Source of the DNA: Mesorhabditis belari
Lineage: Eukaryota > Nematoda > Chromadorea > Rhabditida > Rhabditidae
Length of the DNA stretch: 64,000 bases
NCBI GenBank assembly: GCA_958450365.1
Contig: CAUEEP010000883.1
Location: 107,001 to 171,000, forward strand
Direction of reading: 5' to 3'
The stretch's first letter is position 1; the number at the start of each line of letters is the position of its first letter. The translations under genes were made by a program, and so were the position numbers. Under the pieces are notes generated by a model, which was not told the DNA's origin, ran no database searches, and saw nothing but the letters and a program-made list of their open reading frames with translations. Shown one piece after another: positions 22,841 through 34,800 of the stretch.

Positions 22841-25800
22841 TTAAGCCAACCCCCTTTGTAATGTGCGCACGAAAGCCGTTTGTTGGGATCGTTGAGCTTG
22901 TGGACGAGGTATATTCTCGTAGATCGGTCGCACGCATTTGCAATCGTGCACGAAGAGATTCCCGAAATCATGACATTGACCACACCAACTGAAAATAAAT
23001 TTGATTACATTTTGAAGGTTGCCTTAAATGGCCCTTAAATTACCCTTAAATAGCCCTTAGATAGCCCTTAAATGGCCCTTAAATGGCCCTTAAATTACCC
23101 TTAAATAGCCCTTAAATGGCCCTTAAATGGCCCTTAAATGGCCCTTAAATAACCCTTAAATAACGGGTTTCAAGTTTGAGATCATAATTTGAAGCAAATG
23201 GAACAATGGAAACAATGGAAAGAGCGATCAATATTTTCATTGAGTCAAGCTACCAAATTGTAACCAGTTACCGTATTTTTCCTAATATTATGACAAAGGA
23301 GCGTCAAATAGTCGTTGTTTTTTCCGCACTAAATTATTTTTTCTTGCGAATCTCTGAACCGATTTTGTTCGGGTTTTTTTCTAAAAAATAGAGAAATGAG
23401 ACAGCCATTTTTTCGAAGAAACCTAAAAAAAAATCAATTCAGAGGTTCGCAAGAAAAAAAAAGGATTTAGTACGGAAAAACTAACAACTACGCGATGCTC
23501 CTCTGTCATACTATTAGAAAAATACCGTATTTTGCTTTAAAAAGTTCAGTTTTTCAAGTTTCACTCTACAAATACTCGGTACAAACGGGAACTCGGATTG
23601 TTTGCTCATTCATTGTTTGTTCTTTACCTGAGCCCGAAGACATCTTTACACGAGTTGCTCACAAAATCGAACGCGCATCCGAGTGCCTCCAATGAAGAGT
23701 TAGCTGACTGGAATATATAAAAAAAAGTAAAGAAATGAATGGCAAAGAATTTGGAAGTGAGAATTGAGCCCTGGACCTTCTACTTACGAGGCGTATGCTA
23801 TACCACTGAGCTATCGGTGTCTTCTTTCGGTGAGAAGAAATAGGAAAGAAAAAGAAGAAAGAGAGGGAAAATAGCTGGGTCTTCAGGCTCCCGCTTTACT
23901 TGAAAATCAGACCACATTAAATCATTTTTTTCCAAGTGCTCATAATTTCTAAAAATGCATGTTTAGTATCGAAAAATAGCGCTGAATTTCAGCTTTAATT
24001 TGATACTTAAACGCACACTGTAGCATAAATGGGTGGTGAGAAAAACGCGTTTAAAGTTAGCCTACGCGACGCTCCGACCGTCATTTTAGGAGAGCGCTTC
24101 GATTTCATTATTTACGATAGTAATAAAGTAAAGAAATTTATGGTAAAGCTAAAATTTGAAAAAGCAAAAATTCTATGAATTAAATATTTAATCGATTTAA
24201 TGCAATATGTTAATATGTTGACCTGTGCATTGACGCTGACATTATCCTGAACAAAAGAGCTCGCCGGCAATGGAGAACTCGTTCGGAATGTGGCCGGGGA
24301 GAGAACTGAAAGTTGAGTTTTTTTAAAAAAAATGGTAAAATATTTGGTACATTATTGTGTATCTTCTTAAATTTTCCTTAATTTCTGAAGAAAATTACAA
24401 TTAAGAGCAACGCATTCGATTTAAACTTGCTGAGTTTTAAGGGCACATTTTGAATTTAAGGGCATTTTTTTAAGCTAATTGACAAAAAGTTTCCATCAAA
24501 ATTTTTATCATCAAGTATGAGTTTATTTTTTTAAAAAAATAGAGTTGTAAAAAGATTAATATATATCGTGTGCTTATGCTTTGCCCAGAACCATTAATCT
24601 TGCGTATGCTGAGTTGTAATGACTCTTTTTGAAACGAAATATTTTTCATTTGTTGTTAAAATCTTTAAAAGCAGGTTCATTATTAAAAATATAACCAAAG
24701 TCAGTGCTTTTAATTAGGTCTTGCTTTTTCTGTGTATTTATGTGCTTTCTGTGCATTTATTTATGAATTTATGTGCATTTCTGTCACAGAGCTAAAGCTG
24801 AATTGATTTTGAATTTGCTGAGTTGTAATTTTGCAGTTTTTGATTTTTTGATTTTTTGACTACCGTATTTTCTCTAATAGTAGTGCACCCTAGCGAGCCG
24901 AGTTTATTTTACGGCTTCCAAGCTTTTGCAGAAGCTCAACACTCAAATCCCCCACTAGATCTCATCGTCAGCTACATTTTCCGACCCCACATTGATAGGT
25001 TCTGATAAGCGATTCTCGAGATTTCGAGCAATTTAGGCGACGCTCTGGGTGCACTTGTATTAGAGAAAATACGATATTGAAAAAGTTTCACGAAAATTTT
25101 AAAAACAGCCCACTACAAGTTCTACTCATCTACTATCATTTTTTGTAATTTTAAGCCATTTTTCAAACACCAACCTTGTTGAATCTGTGGTTGATTTGAT
25201 TGCGGTGATGGCGGTGCTTGCTGCTGTTGTTGCTGTCCAACGAATGGACTCCCGTTCACACTTTGTGGGATAATCGGTGATGGCGAGGAGAACTGAGATG
25301 GATTCGATGGGGGCAATTGAGCTGAAAGATTCAGGTGATAAAAGGATGTTTCAAAATAAGGCGTTAGTCATGGACCTCAAGCAATCACTTCAGGATCTTT
25401 TTCGAAAGGTTTGTATCAGCTTGGTGAACAAGTCTTGACCACTTTTTTTTGTAAGATTTATGCATAAGTCTTTGCAACTTTTCTATTTCTATTTGAACTA
25501 TTAAAAAGATTAATTGTTCCTCTGCCAAGTTCACTAACTTTAAACTTTCCCAAACCTGGCAAATTGTTCGGCAGCTGGGTGATCGGGAATTGCTGATTTC
25601 CCGGTTGTTGTTGTCCATTCTGAAGGCGTTGATTTTGTAGATTTGATGCTGGAGCGGGACTGGGAGCCGGTGGAACCTAAGAACGCCTTTTTTCAAAAAA
25701 ATTTTTAACAAAAATTTTTCAAGTCATTAAATTTTTCGCTAAATTCTGCTGATTGTCAAATTGTCAAATCAAAACATTCGCTCAAGTGGTCAAAAGTGAA

Positions 25801-28800
25801 ACACAACTTTTCCATTCTGCATTGTCAAGTGTTTACTTGGAAAACGCTAAACAAAACGTTACAAAATTTTGATTCCATTCAAGAAATGAACAGAGAATAA
25901 GCTCGAATTTAGTACTAACAATCTAATGATGTACAATCTAATGATGCTGGTAATGCTGTATTCTTCTTCTCTAAACTTTTGTTCACATGTAGAATCTACA
26001 AATCTATAACTTTTTTTAAGAATCTACAAAAAATGCACTATAAAACTAGCCATAACACATTGAATTTGGTCGAGTAGTTTTAAAAAGCGGAGTTTTCAGT
26101 TTTTTTTACGTTTTTAACGATTTCTACTGCACCAATTTTTATGGTCCTAGGCTAGTTTTGTAGAGCAAGAAATTCCGCGTTGAATGGTACCAAAAACGTG
26201 TTATTTTACACATTCTATCGCGCGGACGGAAACGTGTTCTAAATTGAACATGACACACAGACTCACAAGAAGTTAAGCAATGGTGGTCTGGCTCTAAATA
26301 ATCATCAAAAGAGCTAAAAGATTACATTTACTAACTTTTCTAGCTCTAACTATATCTAACACTGTTTCTGATTCGCAAAAAATACCTGTGAAAACTGTTG
26401 CATCGGCGGGATTTGTGGAGGGAAAGCGCCCGGGAATTGGCTCAACGAAGGCTGGGGAAACTGGAAAAACAAAAACGATGTTTCACTTTTAAGCTTTATT
26501 TCATTTTCATACTTCAGTAGTTCAGCAACGCTTTGACTTTTCAAAATTCATCAAGAAAAATTGTTATTTAAATTTGCGCAACTCAAAATTCAGCAACTAG
26601 CAAAGCAATACTTGGCTGTTCAAGCTCATAAACTAAACCATTCTTGTGAACATCAAAAACTATGCTTTTCAAATGTTTTTTCGTAATTCTATTCACTTAT
26701 TGATCATTACATGATGATCATTTTCAAAAGGTAAAGCTTTTTATGAATAAATTTTCGAATTGAAAACCTGTGCCTGTGGTGGTTGCGGAGAGAAAAACGG
26801 CGGCACCGCGGCCGGGTTTGGTTGGGCGAATTGCTGAAAAAGGCAATTTTTTAAAATTGAAACCGTAATATGTGATAGCCAAAGAGCTCAAAATTAACCT
26901 AGGCACTTTTTTAAAAAGATAAACCTGAAATCCGGTGAGCGGTCCGGGGAATTGGGCTTGTGGTGGCTGTGGCTGGGGTGGTGGAACATTGAACTGACCC
27001 TGCTAAAAATTTGAGTGTTCCGAAATGCTTAAATAAGGCTTATAAAAAGTCTCTTTAGTTGTCTTCCAATGATTACAAGCCCTAGTACAAGTACAAGTTT
27101 TTTCATTTTATAAATCTAGTCAAAAAGAATTTAGGAAAGCAAAACCTGTTGAAAGAGAGCAAAATCGGGATGCTGGATTTGTTGTTGCGGTTGTGTAGGC
27201 GATTGCTGAAAGAAAAAGGTTTCAATTTTCAAAATTTCAAAACACTTACAATATTTGCAACTGTTTTTAATAAAAGAAAGCAGTTTTCAATTTTGTTAAG
27301 CTCATTTTAGCTAAAACAAGCGGGTGACTTTGTGGAAAAAGTGTTTTTCAAAGTTCGTGGCTAAAATTTTCAAAAGAACAGGGTTAATTAATATTTCGGC
27401 TTTAAATTTTAAACTAACTATTCAGTTTTTATCCCTGAATACCTTTGATTCAATTTACTGGGCTTTACAATGCTGTAAAGAGTACTTTACAAATAGCTTT
27501 ACAAGCAAGCTTGGATTTTTACGGTTAACGGCAGGGGGTAGCGATTATCGGCGGGGGTCAATTTTTTGGCCAACTTGCAGCTCATTTTTAAGCACCTTAA
27601 ACTTGTCAGATCAGGAAGTTTTAATAAGATTTAGATAGCTTAGAACGTCAGTTTTCAGAAAATATTTATTTTATCAGAAGTTATTAACATAAACTTATAT
27701 AAAATCGGGCTGTAAGTTGGTCAAAAACTTGGCCCCCGCCGATAATCGCTACCGCCGCCGTTAACCGTAAAGGTCCGCAAGCTTTACAATATCAAAGCCA
27801 AGAGAACTCACCGCCGATTGAAAAGGCAAAGCGGCAAATTGCGGAGACAATGGAGGTGGAATGGTGAAAGGCTGAAAAAGAAAAAATTAAAACAAAATAC
27901 GAATACAAATATAAAACAAATAAAACAAACAATACTTTAGTAAGCTTTACAATGTTCTAAAGCCAACTTTATAAACAAGCTTTACAATGTTGTAAAGCCA
28001 ACTTTATAAACAAGCTTTACAATGTTGTAAAACCAACTTTATAAACAAGCTTTACAATGTTGTAAAGGCAACTTTATAAACAAGCTCTACAATATCAGAG
28101 ACAAAAGAACACATATTTTTAGCACTAACACAGATATAAATGATTGATGATTGAAAAGTGGCAAAAAAGCCAATTTTCAATAATTTTTTTCTAAGCGCTG
28201 GTTAATGCTAGAAATATGTGTTATATCTCAAAAAATCACCTATTTTCTCTACTTTAATTTGATATCTAAGCGCAGAAAAACAGAAGTACTAATGTCGAGA
28301 AATGAGCGTTTTTTTTGAGAGTAAACTTAGACTACGCGACGCTTCTATAGGAGAGCTTCTATTAGTTTTTACGGAAGTTGAGGAAATTTTCAAAAATCTA
28401 AAATTTTATTTTTTAAGAACAAATGGACGGAACTAACAGGGAAAGAGCATAATCTTTGATAGAAAAAAATCTCTGATGTTAGGGGGGACAAACAGCAGAA
28501 GTACCGCTAAATTGAGGTCATAATGAAAGCTGCAAGATCAAATCCATGTCAAAAACAAAAACTTGAAACTTGCAAAAAGCAAGTTTTTTTCTTTAACATT
28601 AAGAAATTCTTTACCAGGATTGATTTACGCTTTTATGTTATTACATCATTAAATTTGAAACCTTTGAATTCAATTTTTCAATTTTAACAACTATGATCGA
28701 ATTCGCGATAATTTCTGCCTTTTAACAGGATTTTCACGAACTTGTTGCGTTGTTTGAGTCGGTTGAGCTCTCGGTGGTTCGGCCGCAACTTTATTGTTGT

Positions 28801-31800
28801 TAGTTTGCACGGTTTTCGTCTTTTCTCCTTTCATTTGCGATGGTTCGACTTGTTGCTGGAGAGGGCGCTGAAAATCTTGTGTTTCAAAGTGCTCAAGGTA
28901 GAAATGTTGGATTGTTGGTGGTTTAGTTGGATTTTTGTACCTTGTGGATTGTGATGGATTGTACCTTTCGTTGAATGTACCTTGTGCTCAAAAGTTTGTA
29001 AGAAAAAAGCTATTTTATGCTAGAATAAGATTTAACACCATTTAATAGCATTAAGAACTATTTTTGAGCAAACCGTCTTCTTCAATTTTCAGTTGAACGC
29101 AAATTCCTTTTGTGGCGAAAGGAAAAAAAGTGAAAAATTGAGTATTTTTCGATGTTTATTTCATATGTGCTCCTTGTTATATTGGTTGGAAATCATTTTT
29201 AGATACAATGCCACCAATTTAGCCGAAAGAAACTCTTTTTGATTGAAGAATTATGAAGAAAATCGACAAAAATGGCAGCACACTGGAGAGGGATGGCCAC
29301 AATTATGGGGACAAAATGTCAACAACCTTCCAAACATCTACTCATTCAAGGGCTTGTCAAATTCGTTGTATATTTCCTTCAATCGGGGAAACTTTTAAGA
29401 GATGTAGTCAAGAATGTAGCCAAGATAGTCAAGAATGTAGCCAAGATAGTCAAGAATGTAGTCAAGATAGTCAAGAAAAGAAAATCAAAAATGGCAGATC
29501 GGAGAGAAGCCGACTTGAGCTCATTCGAGAGCTTGTAAAATGAGTTGCATAATTCCAATCGGGAAACTTTTAATAGATAAATGTAGTCAAGAGAAAGAGC
29601 TTCAATCTTTTATATAACACATAACATATTAGGGTTGAACATGACGCTTGAGAGCTAATCAAAAAAAGAAGTCGCCGTAAATACTGAACATCTTGTCTAA
29701 TTTTGTCCGAATAATTCTGATTTTGTCTTTACCTATCTAATTCCAATTCTAACTTCAAATTGCAGGACAATACTAATAAGGTTGGTGGTGCAAAGTATTA
29801 TACATGAGCTCTCCTCAGTCCGCTGGAAAGAGTCTAGCCTTAAAGATAAGCCAAGGTACGAACGTGGGATTAAAGAGAGAGAGAGAGTTTAGCTACACCA
29901 TAAACACTAAGTCTATACCTGTGCATCAATTTGGTATACAATACTCGTAAGCAGAAAAGATTTAGGGTCTAAAAAAACTCCCCCATTTTCCTTACCGTCG
30001 CCGTCGTCTCTCCATCCCCTTTTTTCCCAATTGTTGTCCCCTTCATCGCTTCGATTTTTTTCGGCATTGGCGTCGTCGCATCAATATCCGAATAGATCTA
30101 GAAATAGTCAACTATTAAATATTTTGTATTTCATTAATTGTAAATTATTAGGTTGTTCGGATATAAACAAGCGTTACTAAACTTATTGTTGTGAGGTTGT
30201 GAGGGAAGCTTTTAAATCATGTCTTTCTGTATTTAAAAGTACGTTATCTTGTGTATATTTGGAATCTTTTTAAACGGATAATTTCTTATTTTTAAGATCT
30301 TTTTTTCTTGCTTTAGATTTCTTGCTTCTTGCTTCAAAAATCAGGTTCGCGTCTGCCTACTTTACGACTTCAAACAGGGCAAAACAGCCGCGGAATCCCA
30401 TCGAGATTTGGTCAAAGCATTTGGGAATGATGTATTTTTCGAAAGCCGATGCCGAGCCTGGTTCCAACGCTTTCGGAACGGTGATGAAAGTCTCGAGGAT
30501 CATGAACACTCTCCCCCCTCAAGCTGTAGACACCTCTAGCGGTAGACACCTCTAGCGGTAGACACCTCAAGCTGTAGACACCTCTAGCGGTAGACACCTC
30601 TAGCGGTAGACACCTCAAGCGGTAGACACCTCTAGCGGTAGACACCTCTAGCTGTAGACACCTCTAGCTGTAGACACCTCTAGCTGTAGACACCTCTAGC
30701 GGTAGACACCTCTAGCGGTAGACACCTCTAGCGGTAGACACCTCTAGCGGTAGACAACGATATTTTGAGGGCTGCAATCGAATCGGATCCATGTTAAACG
30801 ACGCGTGAACTTGCTCAACAGTTTCTATGTTCAAATTCTACCATTGATGAGCATCTCCACGCCATTGGAAAGGCGATCAAATGCGGGAAATGGCTTCCTC
30901 ACGAGTTAAGCAGTGCAAACGCTCGTTTATATCCAAACAACCTAATATCTTTATATCTTGAAATTCTCAATTTTTTATCAGCTATTTTTTTGTCCTTTAA
31001 AAACCTTTGTTCGCATCGTCGTCCGGCCCATCGTTCGCGCGTAGTCGCGTGAGTCTTGGAACACTGAAAATCGTTTGAAATCGTTTGAAAATTGATTTTT
31101 GAGTAAATAAGAAATATGAAATTGATTTCTAAGTTCTAAATTGATTCCTATATAAGTCTTAAATAAGTTTTTTTTAAAATATCAATTGACCAATCGTCTT
31201 TTAAGGCTTTAAAATCACATACATCTCTCCGTTTCTTTCAGTTTATTCGCATGGTGTTGTTCTTCAGAGTACGGGAAAGGTCCGTAAAGAGTTGTATCTG
31301 AAAAAAAATATGATTTAATGAGCTGATTTATTAAGGTTTATACTGATTTTAGTTGAATTGCTTTAAATCAAAAATTCTTGGCAAGTTGGCGGGGTGAAAG
31401 AAAGGGAAAAGTATGCAATTTGCGCTTTCTCTATTTGTTTTATGGCTATTTTTATTAGAGAAAATATAGGAATGTTTAATGTTTTTATTTGGGCTTTATT
31501 TAATTAATTAAACTAGTAATGAGTTTACAAAGTTACAAATTTTGGATTTATTTCTTTGATCTAAAATAACAAGTTTCAAAATTGAATAAGTAAAAAGCAG
31601 GAGAAAGCGTTTAATTATTGCCTGGTAATAAGTTGATCTGTCTAGACTGTCTGGATTACGGTATTGAAGCTGGTATAGGATATTCAGTCTAGGATAGCTA
31701 GATTACGGTATTTAGTCTAGATTAGGGTATTCAGTCTAAATAGAGCATTCAGTCTAGACCGTCTGGATTACGGTATTGAAGCTAGAATAGGATATTCGGT

Positions 31801-34800
31801 CTAGAATAGCTAGATTACGGTATTTAGTCTAAATTAGGGTATTCAGTCTAGAAAGAGTATTCAGAGAAAGCGTTTAATTGTTGCCTGGTAAGCCTGATAA
31901 GTTCATCTTGCTTTACTTGCTTATTTAGATTGATTGTGCTTATTTATAATGTGGAAAATTTTCAAAATACAATTTTTAACCAAAACGCTGAGTAGTTACA
32001 ATTAAAACTAACTTTTTTAACTTTTTTTGAGGGAAAGAGCGAAAGTTCGATAAAAATGGCAAGTTTTGCTATAGAAAGGTGACTTTTTTTCAGCGGTTTG
32101 TGAATCATTTGGCTTAGCCAAATGGGTACTACTTCTTTCTTGAAAGTTAAATTACTGGAAATTGAAAAGAAATTGTATAAAGTTTTCAAAGTGCAGTTTA
32201 GATTCATTTGTTTTACTAAATTTTCTCCAATTTCTCTAATTTCTCTAATTTCTCTAATTTCTCTAATTTCTCTAATTTCTCCAAACCATTTCTCGTTGCT
32301 TGTGGCGATATCCGATGCGTGGGCGAGCCGGCGATTTTTCGATAGAAACGACCGGATGATTTCGACAAAACCGGCCCCTTCTTTGATTCTAGAAATGGAT
32401 TCGATTTTTAAAGTATAATTGTTTTTCCACTTTTTTTTATCATTTAGTCATTTTGTAGCTTGAATTGATTCTAGTGAAACTACTCTACTAAACTACTGCC
32501 AAACGATAGAGACGTCTCAAAACTTTTAAGAATTCTTTTACAAGTTAAGTTCTCAAGTCCTCAAGTTCTCAAGTTTAAACTCGAATCCAGAACTCGAGAA
32601 TCATTCAACTAGAGTGCTTTGATGTCTTTAAATTTGAAAATTGCAATTACAATGCAATAGTTTAATGTGATTTCTATTCAGTACCTTACACAATACTTTT
32701 AAAATAGTAGAAATTAGTGAAAATCAAGTCTTAAGACTTGATCTTTTAAGTCTTTCGCTATTACAAATGACAAAATAAAAAAAATTCAAAAGAAAATTGT
32801 TCTAATAACCATTAATTAGGTTATGATGATTTGCTGAAATTTTGAAACAATTTTGAAACAATTTTGAAACCTATTTTTCACCAACCCAATGCATTGTATA
32901 GTGGGCGAACGTTTCTTTCCAAACGATGAAATGTTCGAGATGCCTGAATTCGACTCGACGGTGTGTGCAATCGATAGAGACGTCTGAAAACTTTTAAAAA
33001 CTCTTTTACAAGTTAAGTTTTCAAGTTTAAGTTCAAGTTCAAGTTCAAGTTCAAGTTTAAACTCGAATCCAGAGCTCGAGAATCATTCAATTATTGGGTT
33101 GTCCAGTTATGAATGCGCGCTTTTACTATTTTGTAAATTTCTCAAGATATCGAACAGATGTATACACTCTGTCAAAAAATTATACACGCACCCTGTTTTT
33201 TGCTAGTTTAGAGCCGGATATAAGTGCTAGTCCAGTCCAAAGTAATTTTTTAGTTTTTTTAATGTAAAAAAACAACCCATGCAAAATTTCAAGTCATTTC
33301 ACTCATCCAAAGTACTTTATCGTACAAAAACGTTTTATCAGCTGTCAAAAAATTATAGACGCACTTTTATTTGACGATTTATTTTATCGATAATTGTTAA
33401 TTTTTTCGCATTTTTTTTGCTTATTAGTTATGTTTATAAATGTTTTTACATTTTCAGATATGCCACTTGGAAAACAACTGGATGTGGTGGAAAAAACGCG
33501 TATCGATGTGCTCCACACGCTTGGTCACTCAAACAGGGACATTGCTCATCGCATCGGACGTTCTGAGAAGTGTATTCGCACGTATCTCAAGACCAAAATG
33601 ACTCCTAAGAAGAAAGAAACACGGGGCCGGAAGAAAAGGTTGACCGATCAAGACGAACGCGCAATTACGAGACGTCTTTCCAACACGACGACATCACTCG
33701 AAGAGGTTCGCAAGGAGATGAAGCTTCCGGTCACTCGCCAAACTGTGCACAACGTTGTCAAACGATCTACAATACTCAAATACAAACTCATGAAGCAAGC
33801 TCCACGACTTACAAAGGACCATAAAGCCGCCCGTATCGATTTCGCTCAAAAGAACCAGAAGACCAAATGGGAAGGAGTTGGTTTACTAGTATTTCTTATG
33901 TATTTTATGTTTAGATCATTTGGAGTGACGAAAAGAAGTTCAATCTTGATGATGCTGATGGTTTTCAAGGATATTGGATGGATTCACGAAAGCCGGGCAT
34001 GGTCTTCAGCACGAGAAACTTCGGAGGTGGATCATATATTGTATGGGGAGCCTTTCGAGACGGTGAACTGGTCGGCTTAGAGTTTATTTCGACCCGGATG
34101 ACATCGCTTGACTATCAACAAGTGTTGGACAAACATCTAGTCGTCTATCTGAACAACAATCCGGGCAATAACTTTACTTTTATGCACGATAACGCGAGTA
34201 TTCATGCAAGTCGCTCCACAAGAGATTGGCTGACAGCGCACAAAATCGGCACTGTCGCTTGGCCCGCTTGCAGCCCAGACTTGAACCCGATTGAGAATGT
34301 GTGGGGGACACTCATTCGAGATGTCTACAAGGGAAACAAGCAATATTCGAGCGTGAATGAACTCAAGAAAGCCATTCAAGTAGCCTGGAATCGGCTTCAG
34401 CCAACAGCGCTCCATGACCTTGTCTCTTCGATGCCGAGACGTCTTTTTGGAGTTGGATTAAAAGAAGGAGGGCCATACATTATTAAATTATTTGGTTCGT
34501 GTTGTTATTTTTATTTCTGTTAACTTTTTCTTGATAAAATAAAAGTGCGTCTATAATTTTTTGACAGCTAATAAAACGTTTTTGTACGATTAAAATACTT
34601 TGGATGAGTGAAATGACTTGAAATTTTGCATGAGTTGTTTTTTACATTAAAGAAACTAAAAAAATACTCTGGACTGGACTAGCACTTATATCCGGCTCTA
34701 AACTAGCAAAAAACAGGGTGCGTCTATAATTTTTTGACAGAGTGTATGAGTGTTATATATCATTCGAAAGCTGAAGATCTCCTCTACATTTTGGAATAAA

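Larger units (their letters stand above)
30148..30945 (+). mobile_element. Mariner element, non-autonomous, interrupted by a minisatellite
   Basis: Ends TTAGGTTGTTCGGATATAAA and its near-complement TTTATATCCAAACAACCTAA, flanked by TA. 798 bases, in an intron of the Pro/Gln-rich gene. Confidence 0.88.

Noticed and set aside
23768..23828. Functional tRNA-Thr gene
   Set aside because: Box A is perfect, but the anticodon stem, D stem and T loop do not pair or match consensus.
30515..30757. Possible CRISPR-like array
   Set aside because: The units are contiguous with no unique spacers, the DNA is from a nematode, and the array lies inside a mariner transposase. The same reasoning excludes 9545-9930, 13268-13425 and 37012-37572.
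32287..32388. Alternative open frame of exon 3 of the Pro/Gln-rich gene
   Set aside because: It looks protein-like on its own, but joining to the next exon creates an immediate TGA; the chosen frame stays open through all 17 exons.
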